NCBI RefSeq assembly: GCF_000826545.1
Contig: NZ_CDME01000011.1
Span: forward strand, 1,266,001-1,330,000
Reading direction: 5' to 3'
From: Kibdelosporangium sp. MJ126-NF4
GTDB lineage: Bacteria > Actinomycetota > Actinomycetes > Mycobacteriales > Pseudonocardiaceae
Length of the DNA: 64,000 nt
Shown here: positions 1-9,600 of the stretch, in pieces
Numbering within the stretch: the first letter of the stretch is position 1
Layout: every line of letters begins with the position of its first letter
Translations under genes and position numbers: made by a program
Notes under the pieces: generated by a model
What the model was told of the DNA's origin: nothing
Databases searched by the model: none
What the model saw: only the letters and a program-made list of their open reading frames with translations

Positions 1-35
1 ACGAGGAACTGCAGAGCTGACTACCCGGAGGCGCG

Positions 36-920
36 ATGGACCTGCTGCAACTGCGCTACTTCCAGGTCGTCGCCCGCCATGAGCACATCAGCAGAGCGGC
101 CGAGGAGCTGCGGGTCGCCCAGCCGTCGGTGAGCCGGACGATCGCGCGGCTGGAGAAGGAGCTCGGTGTCCCGCTGTTCGACCGCCGGGGCAGGCAGGTC
201 CGGCTCAACTCGTTCGGCCTGGCGTTCCTGCGGCGGGTCGACCGGGCGCTCGGCGAGCTGGACGAGGCACGCCGTGAACTGGCGGACGCCGCGGGGCTCG
301 ACCACGGCCGTGTCGTCGTCGCCGCGGAGACGCTGCTGACGATCACCCCGCTGGTGGCGCGGTTGCGCGCCGAGTACCCCGGTGTCGACGTGCGGCTGTT
401 CCAGTCGAACGCCGACACCATGGTGCGCCAGCTCGGCGACCGGGAGGTGGACATGTGCTTCGCCTCGCAGCCGCTCACCGGGCCGCTGCTGGAGTCGACG
501 GAGCTGCTGCGCGAGAACGTACTGCTCGCTGTTCCGCCGACACACCGGTTCGCGCGACGGGACCGTGTCGGCGTCGAGGAGCTTGCCGGGGAGCCGTTCG
601 TCACGTCCCGGCCCGGGTACTGGCCGAGGGAGCTGCTGGAACGGCTGTTCGCGGGCACCGGGTCACGACCGGTGATCGCGTGCGAGTGCGACGAGCTGGG
701 CACGTCGGCGGACCTGATCAGTGCCGGGCTTGGCATCGGGCTCGTGCCGGAGATGTCACGGGGGGCGCCGACACCGACTCGCGGTCCCATGGTGTGGCTT
801 GAGCTCGACGCACCTGGCTGTGAACGCGTGGTGAGCCTGGTGTGGCGTGCGGACACCTATCTGCCCGCGGCGGCGCGGAAGCTACGCGACCTGGCACACG
901 TCATGCTTGGGAAGGCATGA
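36..920 (+). CDS. LysR-family transcriptional regulator
   Basis: 294 residues, the usual LysR length. The N-terminal winged helix (about residues 1-60) carries a typical recognition segment ending in AQPSVSRTIARLEKELG followed by FDRRG. The substrate-binding domain runs from about residue 88 to the end. The ATG is preceded by a good Shine-Dalgarno (CGGAGGCG). The gene lies upstream of and co-oriented with the cyd locus, 56 bp away, so it may control it, but LysR proteins more often act on divergent genes and no divergent gene is visible because the window starts here. Effector unknown. Confidence 0.9.
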   Translation: MDLLQLRYFQVVARHEHISRAAEELRVAQPSVSRTIARLEKELGVPLFDRRGRQVRLNSFGLAFLRRVDRALGELDEARRELADAAGLDHGRVVVAAETLLTITPLVARLRAEYPGVDVRLFQSNADTMVRQLGDREVDMCFASQPLTGPLLESTELLRENVLLAVPPTHRFARRDRVGVEELAGEPFVTSRPGYWPRELLERLFAGTGSRPVIACECDELGTSADLISAGLGIGLVPEMSRGAPTPTRGPMVWLELDAPGCERVVSLVWRADTYLPAAARKLRDLAHVMLGKA

Positions 921-976
921 ACTCATGGCGATTTTGGTCGTGGATGTTATAAGCGGGAGCTTCTAGCGTCCAGGTC

Positions 977-2239
977 ATGGACGTTGTGGACCTAGCCCGG
1001 CTGCAGTTCGCCGGAACGACCGGCATCCACTGGCTGTTCGTCATCCTGACGCTGGGACTGGTCCCCGTCGTGGCGATCACGCACACGGCGGCGGTGTGCA
1101 GCCGCGACCCGGAACGCCAGGCCGCACTGCTCAGGGCGACCCGGTTCTGGGGCCAGCTCTACGTGGTCAACTACGCGCTCGGCATCGTCACCGGGCTCGT
1201 GATGGAGTTCCAGTTCGGGCTCGGCTGGAGCGGGCTCGGCAAGGTCATGGGCAACGTCATCGGCGCGCCGATCGCGTTGGAGACGCTGGTGGCGTTCTTC
1301 GCCGAGTCCACCTTCCTCGGGATGTGGATCTTCGGCTGGGGCCGCCTGCGGCCCGCGCTGCACGCCACGCTGATCTGGCTGGTCGCGCTGACCGCGTACG
1401 CCTCGGCCTACTTCATCCTCGTCGCGAACGGCTTCATGCAACACCCCGTGGGCTACGAGAACCGCGGCGGCACCGCGTACCTGACGGACCTCGGCGCGGT
1501 GATGACGAACCCGAGCGCGTTGCTCGCGCTCGCGCACATCACCGTGGCCGCGTTGACGACGGGCGGCATGTTCGTGGCCGGAGTCAGCGCGTACCAGGTC
1601 CTCAAGGGGAACCGGGTGTTCTTCCAGCCGTGGCTGCGCATCGGCGTGGTCGCGGCGGCGGTGCTGAGCTTCGCCGTGTACGAGATAGGCGCGCTGCAGT
1701 ACCCGCTGCTCGGCAAGACGCAGCCGATGAAGCTCGCCGCGTTGGAAGGGGGCGAAGGCGTCTCGCAGTTGCAGGCGATGATGGCGGCCCGGCACGGCCC
1801 GGGTGACTACGTCCCGCCGAGTTGGATGGCGATCGCGCAGGACGTCATGCTGCAACTCGGCAACGCCCTCACGATCATCACGGTGGTCGCGGCGCTGCTG
1901 GTGTTCCGCAAGCGGGTGTGGCGTTGGCTCGCGTGGCTGATGGTCGCCGTCGTTCCGTTGCCGTTCATCGCCTCCCTTGGTGGGTGGCTGTTTCGTGAGG
2001 TCGGTCGGCAGCCGTGGATCGTCTACGGCGAACTCACCGTGGACCAGGCCGTGTCCCACGTGAGCGCGGCGACCATGTGGGTGTCGATGATCGCCTTCCT
2101 TGCCGTCCTGCTCGCACTCGCGATCGCCAACTGGTCGCTCATCGTGCGCTTCGCCCGCCGCGGTCCCGACGGTGTCCACCTCGGCGCGGCCGAACCCGCC
2201 GAGCCGGACACCGCCGACGAGCCGCTGCCCGTTCTCTGA
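977..2239 (+). CDS. cydA: Cytochrome bd ubiquinol/menaquinol oxidase subunit I
   Basis: Quinol-oxidising subunit of the membrane terminal oxidase that reduces O2 to water with high affinity. At 420 residues it is the short Q-loop form seen in actinobacteria. Visible family marks are the N-terminal heme-ligand His18 (GIHWLFVILTLGL), the FFAEST stretch, NGFMQHPVGY, a second heme-ligand His near residue 187 (LALAHITVAAL) and the GRQPW motif late in the protein. It is followed after 14 bp by cydB and then cydD-cydC, the standard order. A TATAAG hexamer at about 946-951 leaves a short leader. A second, only moderately similar cydA starts at the right edge of the window. Confidence 0.97.
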   Translation: MDVVDLARLQFAGTTGIHWLFVILTLGLVPVVAITHTAAVCSRDPERQAALLRATRFWGQLYVVNYALGIVTGLVMEFQFGLGWSGLGKVMGNVIGAPIALETLVAFFAESTFLGMWIFGWGRLRPALHATLIWLVALTAYASAYFILVANGFMQHPVGYENRGGTAYLTDLGAVMTNPSALLALAHITVAALTTGGMFVAGVSAYQVLKGNRVFFQPWLRIGVVAAAVLSFAVYEIGALQYPLLGKTQPMKLAALEGGEGVSQLQAMMAARHGPGDYVPPSWMAIAQDVMLQLGNALTIITVVAALLVFRKRVWRWLAWLMVAVVPLPFIASLGGWLFREVGRQPWIVYGELTVDQAVSHVSAATMWVSMIAFLAVLLALAIANWSLIVRFARRGPDGVHLGAAEPAEPDTADEPLPVL

Positions 2240-2253
2240 GAAGGATTCTGGTC

Positions 2254-3249
2254 GTGAGTCTGCAGATGGTGTGGCTGGTCCTGATGGGTCTGGTCCTCAG
2301 CGGCTATTTCGTGCTGGGCGGCTACGACTACGGAACCCAGCTGCTGTATCCCTTCGTCGGCAGGGACGAGCGCGGTCGACGCGTGGTCCGTGCGGCGCTC
2401 GGGCCGTTCTTCTTCGGCAACGAGGTCTGGCTGATCGCGTTCGCCGGGGTGTTGTTCGGCGCGTTCCCGTTGCTGGAGGGCACGCTCATCTCGGGCCTGT
2501 ATCCGTTGTTCGTGCTGGTGTTGCTCGGACTGGTGACAGGGAAGGCCGCCGTTCAGCTGCGGGGCCGTGCGGAGCGGGCACGGCGCGTGTGGGACGCGCT
2601 GATCGTGTCCGGTGGGCTGGTCACGGCTGTGGGCTGGGGTTTGGTGGTCGGTGTGTTGCTCAACGGCGTTCCCATGGGGACAGACGGAGTCGTCACGCTC
2701 GGCTGGGCGGATGTCGTGCAGCCGTTCGTGTTGATGGCCGGGGTGAGCAACGTGCTGCTGCTCGGTGGGCACGGCGCGGTGTTCCTGACGCTGCGCGCCA
2801 GCGGTGTCGTCGCCGACCGGGCTCGGGCAGCGGCGCGTCCGCTGCTGCTGGCGGCGATCCTGGCCGTCACGGTGACCACGGTGCTGGGTGGCGGCAGTGC
2901 GGTCACCCAGTCGACGGTGGCGCTCCTGGTGGTCGCCCTGTTTGTCGCGTCACTGCTGGCCGCGCTGTTGCTGGTGGCCCGTGGTCGTCGCGGGTGGGCG
3001 TTCGCGGCCACGTCGTTGGCGGCGCTGTTGCCCGTGCCGCTGCTCGGTGCAGGGCTGTATCCGTACCTGCTCGCGTCCACTGTGGATGGGCGGGGCGTGT
3101 CCGTGGCACAGGCCGCGGCCGACGCTTCCACGCTGGCCGTATTGCTGCCGTGGGGAATCGTGCTGCTTCCGGTGATCGTCGCCTACCAGGCGTGGAGCTG
3201 GTGGCTGTTTCGCGGCCGTGTCGGCGACACCACACCCACCTACTTCTGA
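2254..3249 (+). CDS. cydB: Cytochrome bd oxidase subunit II
   Basis: 331-residue multi-pass membrane partner of CydA. The N terminus (MVWLVLMGLVLSGYFVLGG, then YDYGTQLL) and the segment GPFFFGNEVWLIAFAG are characteristic of CydB. I chose the GTG at 2254 because an AAGGA Shine-Dalgarno sits about 8 nt upstream and the longer open frame would run back into cydA. It ends 9 bp before cydD. Part of the cydABDC operon. Confidence 0.95.
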   Translation: MSLQMVWLVLMGLVLSGYFVLGGYDYGTQLLYPFVGRDERGRRVVRAALGPFFFGNEVWLIAFAGVLFGAFPLLEGTLISGLYPLFVLVLLGLVTGKAAVQLRGRAERARRVWDALIVSGGLVTAVGWGLVVGVLLNGVPMGTDGVVTLGWADVVQPFVLMAGVSNVLLLGGHGAVFLTLRASGVVADRARAAARPLLLAAILAVTVTTVLGGGSAVTQSTVALLVVALFVASLLAALLLVARGRRGWAFAATSLAALLPVPLLGAGLYPYLLASTVDGRGVSVAQAAADASTLAVLLPWGIVLLPVIVAYQAWSWWLFRGRVGDTTPTYF

Positions 3250-3258
3250 GGCCGGTGC

Positions 3259-4899
3259 GTGGTGACACCGACACAACGACGACTCGCGCGGGAAGTCCCC
3301 GCGGTGCGGCGGCACCTGGCCGTGACCGGGCTGATGGCGGTCGCGACCGCCGGGGTCGTCATCGGCCAGGCAATCCTGCTGGCGTGGATCCTGTCCGGTG
3401 CGACAGCGTCGCTGCTGCTCGGACTGGCGGGCGTGGTCGGCGCGCGGGCCGTCCTGGCGTGGGCGCGGCAACTGTTCGCACAGCGTGCCGCCGCGAGAGT
3501 CAAGGCCGAGTTGCGGGGACGCGTCCTCGATCACATTCGGCGCTGGGGGCCGTTGCGGCTGGGGCGTGAACGCCACGGCGAACTGGCCACTGTGGTCACT
3601 CGGGGGCTCGACGCGCTGGATCCCTACTTCACCGGCTACCTGCCCAAGCTCGTCGCGGCCGTGGTGGTGCCGCCGCTGGTGATCGTCGGCCTCGCGGTCA
3701 CCGACTGGATCTCGGCACTGGTCGTCGTGGTCACGTTGCCGCTGATCCCCCTCTTCGGCGCGTTGGTCGGCCTGCACACCCGCCAGCGGACCGAACGCCA
3801 GTGGGCGCTGCTGTCGCGGCTCGGCGGTCATTTCCTCGATGTCGTCACGGGTTTGCCGACGCTGCGGGCATTCGGGCGTGCCCGCCACCAGGTCGGCGTG
3901 GTGCGCAGGATGGCGGACGAGCACCGACGGGCGACCATGCGCACCTTGCGGTTGGCGTTCCTGTCGTCGCTTGTCCTGGAGTGGGTGGCCACGCTGTCGG
4001 TCGCTGTGGTGGCTGTCCCGGTCGGGTTGCGGTTGATGAGCGCGGATGTGGACCTGACCACGGCGTTGCTGGTGCTGTTCCTCGCACCGGAGGCGTATCT
4101 GCCGTTGCGGGCGGTCGGGACGGCGTTCCACGACAGCGCGGAAGGTGTGGCCGTCGCCGATCAGGTGTTCGCCGTGCTGGACGCTCCAACGCCACAACGG
4201 CCCGTCAGCACGGACGTGCCGGACGCGCGGACCAGCGGCCTGGTGTTCGACGGCGTCACCGTGCGGTATCCGGGGCGCGACCGGCCCGCGGTTGCCCGGA
4301 TCTCGATGGAGATCCGGCCAGGTGAGCGCGTCGGCCTGATCGGGCCGAGCGGCGCGGGCAAGTCGACGCTGTTCGCGGTGCTGCTCGGCTTCGTCGAACC
4401 GGAGTCCGGCCGGGTGCTGGTCGGCGGACAGGACCTCGCCACTGTGAGTGTGGACGCCTGGCGCGAGCAGATCGCGTGGGTTCCGCAGCGGCCGTACCTG
4501 TTCGCCGCGTCCGTCGCCGACAACATCCGGCTGGGACGACCTGGGGCGTCGACGGACCAGGTCCGGCAGGCCGCACACGCGGCCGCGGCCGACGACTTCA
4601 TCACGCGGCTGCCCGACGGGTACGACACCGTGCTCGGCGAGAACGGGACCGGCCTGTCCATGGGGCAGCGCCAGCGGATCGCGATCGCCCGCGCGTTCCT
4701 GCGTGACGCCCCGATCCTCCTGCTCGACGAGGCGACCGCGCACCTCGATCCCGACAGCGAGGCCGCGGTCGTCGCGGCGTCGGCGCGGTTGATGGCCGGG
4801 CGCACGGCACTGGTCGTCGCCCATCGTCCCGCGCTGCTCGACCACGTCGACCGTGTCGTCACCATCCAGAATGGACTTGTCTTGGAGCGGGTCGCGTGA
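3259..4899 (+). CDS. cydD: Thiol reductant ABC exporter, CydD subunit
   Basis: 546-residue half-transporter: six-helix membrane domain (about 1-310), then an ATPase domain with Walker A GPSGAGKST near residue 362, signature LSMGQRQRIAIARAFL near 465 and Walker B ILLLDEATAHLD. With CydC it exports cysteine/glutathione-type thiols, which is needed for assembly of cytochrome bd. GTG start; a second GTG lies directly after it. In many actinobacteria CydC and CydD are fused; here they are separate, with cydC overlapping the cydD stop by 4 bp. Confidence 0.93.
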   Translation: MVTPTQRRLAREVPAVRRHLAVTGLMAVATAGVVIGQAILLAWILSGATASLLLGLAGVVGARAVLAWARQLFAQRAAARVKAELRGRVLDHIRRWGPLRLGRERHGELATVVTRGLDALDPYFTGYLPKLVAAVVVPPLVIVGLAVTDWISALVVVVTLPLIPLFGALVGLHTRQRTERQWALLSRLGGHFLDVVTGLPTLRAFGRARHQVGVVRRMADEHRRATMRTLRLAFLSSLVLEWVATLSVAVVAVPVGLRLMSADVDLTTALLVLFLAPEAYLPLRAVGTAFHDSAEGVAVADQVFAVLDAPTPQRPVSTDVPDARTSGLVFDGVTVRYPGRDRPAVARISMEIRPGERVGLIGPSGAGKSTLFAVLLGFVEPESGRVLVGGQDLATVSVDAWREQIAWVPQRPYLFAASVADNIRLGRPGASTDQVRQAAHAAAADDFITRLPDGYDTVLGENGTGLSMGQRQRIAIARAFLRDAPILLLDEATAHLDPDSEAAVVAASARLMAGRTALVVAHRPALLDHVDRVVTIQNGLVLERVA

Positions 4900-6491
4900 T
4901 CTCGCACCTACTGCACGGAATCGTGCCGCGGCGACTGCTGTACGCCGCGTCGGCGGCCGTCGCGGCCGAACTGGCCGCCGTGGCGTTGATGGGGACCGCT
5001 GCCTGGCTGATCGCCCGTGCCGCGCAACATCCGCCGATGTCGGCGGTGGCGGTGGCGGTCGTCGCCGTGCGGGCACTCGCGCTCGGCCGGGGAGTACTCC
5101 GCTACGCCGAACGGCTTCTCGGACACGATGTGGCTCTGTCGGCGGTATCCCGGCAACGCGCTCGCGTGTACGAGGCGCTGGTGCCGCGTGCGCCCGACGG
5201 CGTGGCCGCCTTCCGAGATGGCGATGTGCTCACCCGCCTGGTCGATGACGTCGACGCGGTGCAGGACCTGGTGCTGCGGTGCGTGATTCCGGCCGCGGTC
5301 GCCGCCGGGGTCACTGTCGCGGTGACCGGGTTCACGGCCACGCTGTCGTTCCCGGCCGCGGCCGTCCTCGCGGCAGGCCTCGGTATCGCGGGAATCCTAA
5401 TGCCGTGCATGGTCTTCGCCTCGGCGGGCCGCACAAACGGGGAGAAGGACACCCGGGCGGCGCTGGCCGCACACACCACCGATCTCATGCGGGGCGCGGC
5501 CGACCTCGCCGCGTTCAACGCCACCGGCCAGGCACTGGCCACCGCACGTGAACTCGGCGCCGAACTCGTCGCGCACGAACGCCGCAGGGCGGTGACGGCA
5601 GGCCTTGCCACGGCGGCGATCCTGCTCATCCAGGGCGTGACCGTGATCGCCGTCATCCTGTTCGTCCGGCACGCGGATCTGCCCACGGGCACCGTGCTCG
5701 TCGTGCTGGCGCTGACCGCGTTCGACGTGATCACACCACTGTCCGGCGCAGCCACCGCGCTCCGGGGTGCCAGAGCGTCGGCCCGACGTCTGGGCGCGCT
5801 CCTGGATACACCGGAACCTGTCCCGGAACCACCGCATCCGGCCACAACGGACGGACACACCCTGGAGGTTCGTGGACTCCGCGTTCCCGGGCGCCTCGAC
5901 GGTCCGGTCAGCCTCCGGGTGGTGCCGGGACGCATGGTCGCCATCGTGGGCCCGAGTGGGATCGGGAAGTCGACCTTGCTGGCAGCCCTGATGCGGTTCA
6001 CCGACTACGAGGGCAGCGCCACGATCGGCGGGCACGAACTGAAGTCCCTGCGCGGCGACGACGTCCGCGCCCTGATCACAGGGATGACCCAGGACGCGCA
6101 CGTGTTCGACGCGAGCCTCCGGGACAACCTGCTGTTCGCCAGGCCGGACGCCACGGGGAACGACCTCGACCGCGTGGCACGGCAGGCACGGTTGCTCGAC
6201 TGGATCGAATCTCTGCCGGACGGTTGGGATACGCGCGCCGGGGCGGTCGGGGTGTCGATGTCGGGTGGGCAACGCCAACGGCTGCTGCTCGCCCGTGCGC
6301 TGCTGGCCAATCCGGCGGTGCTGCTCCTCGACGAACCGACCGAAGGTCTGGACCATGACACGGCCGAAGCCCTGATGGCCGACTTGCGTTCCGCTACCAG
6401 GAATCGCGCTGTGCTGCTGGTGACACACAGTCCTGTCGCACACGCCATCGCCGACGAGATTCACCCGTTGGGCGGCAACCGCGGTCACTGA
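4896..6491 (+). CDS. cydC: Thiol reductant ABC exporter, CydC subunit
   Basis: 531-residue half-transporter. The membrane domain is followed by an ATPase domain with Walker A GPSGIGKST near residue 351, signature SMSGGQRQRLLLARALL near 453 and Walker B VLLLDEPTEGLD. The GTG start overlaps the cydD stop (GTGA), indicating translational coupling. Last gene of the cyd operon. No clear terminator hairpin follows before the next gene, 173 bp downstream. Confidence 0.92.
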   Translation: MISHLLHGIVPRRLLYAASAAVAAELAAVALMGTAAWLIARAAQHPPMSAVAVAVVAVRALALGRGVLRYAERLLGHDVALSAVSRQRARVYEALVPRAPDGVAAFRDGDVLTRLVDDVDAVQDLVLRCVIPAAVAAGVTVAVTGFTATLSFPAAAVLAAGLGIAGILMPCMVFASAGRTNGEKDTRAALAAHTTDLMRGAADLAAFNATGQALATARELGAELVAHERRRAVTAGLATAAILLIQGVTVIAVILFVRHADLPTGTVLVVLALTAFDVITPLSGAATALRGARASARRLGALLDTPEPVPEPPHPATTDGHTLEVRGLRVPGRLDGPVSLRVVPGRMVAIVGPSGIGKSTLLAALMRFTDYEGSATIGGHELKSLRGDDVRALITGMTQDAHVFDASLRDNLLFARPDATGNDLDRVARQARLLDWIESLPDGWDTRAGAVGVSMSGGQRQRLLLARALLANPAVLLLDEPTEGLDHDTAEALMADLRSATRNRAVLLVTHSPVAHAIADEIHPLGGNRGH

Positions 6492-6664
6492 CCCTTGTGG
6501 ACACGCTCCCAGTTTTTCGCCCTGCATGGGGAAACCTTGAATCCGAGCCGGGTGCACCTCGATTCAACGTGCAGGACAACCAAATGTCACCTAGGTGTCT
6601 GTACTGGGACAGCGTTTGCTGTCATGGTCATCCCAGCAACACTGGGGATTGCTTGGGAGGCACT

Positions 6665-9600
6665 GTGGGTGTCAGTCGGCGTGCGCGCTTGAGACAGTTG
6701 TTCGGAATTCTCGGTGCGACCGCACTCGGCGTCGGTCTGGTGCAGGGACCGGCAGTCGGTGCTCCGCCCGCGCCGCCGCAGGCACCGGCCGTGCACAGCC
6801 TGCAGGAGAAGGCCCGGATTTCCGGGCAACGCGAGGAGATCCCGGAGCTGACGAACGCCACCACCCAGGTGTTCGCGAACCCGGACGGGACCAGGACCTG
6901 GCGCCAGCACCCCCAGCCTGTGCGCTCCAAGCAGGGCGACAGGTGGGTTCCCGTTGACACCGTGCTGCGCGCGGACGCCGACGGTGTTCGTCCGAAAGCC
7001 GCCGCTGTGCCGGTCGTGCTGTCCGGCGGTGGAACGAATCCCCTGGTGCGGATGAGTGTTCCCGGCAAGCCCGGCGAGGAGATGGCGCTGAGCTGGCCCA
7101 CCCCGTTGCCCCGGCCCGTGCTGGACAAGGACGTGGCGACGTACCCGAACGTTCTGCCCGATGTGGACCTCCGCGTCCGTGCCACGCCGGAGGGGTTCAC
7201 CCACTCGCTGATCGTGAAGACCGCGCCCGCCGCGGCGAACCCCGCGCTCCGGGAGGTCCAGTTCGGACTCAAGGGCACCGGACTGAAGTTCGGCAAGCAG
7301 GACACCGGTGCCATCGAGGTCACGAACTCCGCCGGTGAAGGTGTGTTCGTCGCGCCGTCGCCGATCATGTGGGACGCGGAAAGCGGGCCCGCGCCGTCGG
7401 AACACTCGACCGCGCAGCGGCGCTCCGTGCTCGGTGTCGATCTCGGCGCCGACCGGCTGGTGCTCAGGCCCGACCAGAAGCTGCTGGCCGACCCGGCTAC
7501 CAAGTTCCCGGTGGAGATCGACCCGGGCTGGGCGGCGAAGGGACCGGCGTGGGCGCTGGTGTACGGAACTCCCGCGTCGTACCAGGGAAACACGTACTGG
7601 TACGGCGACAGCGACAAGGTCGCCAAGGTCGGCTACTCCCAATGGGAGGTCCCGGTCGTCAAGGTGCGGACCTTCTTCCAGTTCAACACCGCGGACCTGC
7701 GCGGCAAGGAGATCATCTCCGCCGGGTTGAACCTGAACAACATCTGGTCGTCCAGCTGCAACGCGCGCCGGGTCTTCATCGACCGGACGCCCGCGATCAG
7801 CCAGGGCACGAACTGGGTGAACCAGCCCAACGGGCCGCTCGACACGTACCGCGACTTCGCACACGGCTGGGTGGACGACAACGGCGTCCTGCGCTGCGCC
7901 CCGGCGTGGGAGGGCTTCGGTGTGGTCGGCGCGGTTCGCGCGTCCACCGAGGCAGGGTGGACCACCACGACTCTGCGAGTCACCGCCGACGAGGGCGACA
8001 CGCTGGCGTGGAAGAAGTTCGACGCGAACAACGCCTCGCTGGAGGTCACGTACAACACGCCGCCGTATCAGGCCACCAACCTGTACGTCGACACGCCGTT
8101 GACGCCGAACATGCCGTGCAACGGCGAGATCGCGACCAACGCGCCGAGGCCGATCCTGCACGCCACCGTCACCGACCCGGACGGCGACAGCGTCGACGCG
8201 CGATTCCAGTGGCGCAAGGTCGGATCCGACCGCACGGACGGGTATCTGACCAGGCCGATGCAGTCCTCCGGCAGTGTGCTGTCGATGACCTTGCCCGAAG
8301 GCGTGCTCACCAAGGACGGCGACAAGGTCGCCTGGAACTCCATCGCCGGTGACGGCCGGATCGCCGGGCCGGAATCGCCGTGGTGCACGATCGCGTTCGA
8401 CCAGACCAAGCCTGGCGCGCCGAAGGTCACTTCGGACGTGTACAAGCCGTTCGATCCGACGACCGAGGACGGTACGGTGAGCGGCTCGGCCGGGCAGACC
8501 GGCTCCTTCACCTTCGAGGCCAACGGAACCGCCGACGTGTCCGGGTTCTATTACCGGACAAGCGAATCGCCGACACCCCGATTCGTGCCCGCCGACAAGC
8601 TCGGCGGCCGGTCGTGGGCCGAGATCACCCCGTCCAAGGAAGGTGACTTCGACGTCTGGGTCGCCAGCGCGGACCGGGCGCGCAACGTCGGCCCCGAGGT
8701 GAACTTCCACTTCTTCGTCGGCCAGGGCACACCGCCGGTCGCGCACTGGAACCTGGACGGCCATCGCACGGACACAGTCGCGGCGGACCTGTACGGCAGG
8801 CACAGCGGCCCACTCGCCGGGCCCGCGGGCGCGGCCACGTGGACAACGGGCCGTGTCGGCGACGCGCTTCGACTCAACGGCCAGGGATACGTGTCCACCG
8901 AAGGCGGGCACACCGTGCTCACCAACCAGACCTTCGCGGTGTCCGCCTGGGTGAAGCTCGACAACGCGGACGGCACCACGCGCGTCGCGGTGAGCCAGGA
9001 CGGCACTTCATCCAGCGGATTCTCGTTGGGATACAACGGAGAGCGCAAAGCGTTCGAGTTCGTGATGCCGCAGTCCGACGGCGGCGCGCTCGACCGTGCG
9101 ATCTCCAGCAAACCCGCGGTGCCCGGAGTCTGGACACACGTGCTGGGCATGGCCGACCGCGGCAACGGCCGCGAGCTTCGGCTGTACGTCAACGGTGAGT
9201 TCGTCGGCCGGGCCGACCACAAGACCATCTGGGACGCCCAAGGCAGTGTCCAGTTGGGCCGCGGCAAGTCAGGCGGTGCGTACGGCAGCTACTGGGCAGG
9301 CGCGCTCGACGACGTGAAGCTGTACACCAGGCTGCCCTCAGTTCTCGATCGCAACGAGGGCAACAAGCAGATCCTCAGCGAGGTCCACGCCTTGGCCACC
9401 ACGCCGACCGTGCTGGACGGCGAATGGGGCTTCGACGAGGCCAAAGGCACCCGCACCGAGGACTTGTCCGCGAACGGCCGTACCGGTGTGCTGGGCTCCG
9501 GAGTGGGCTGGGCGCAGGGACGAGTCGGTCCGGGCGCGGCCTCCTTCGACGGATCCGGCGGCGCGATCGACACCGGCAGGCCCGGAGTGCGGACCGACGG

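Noticed and set aside
2950..5076. Long minus-strand open frame of 708 codons opposite cydD and cydC
   Set aside because: It is antisense to two well-supported ABC transporter genes, and its Arg/Gln/His/Pro-rich composition is typical of shadow frames in high-GC DNA.
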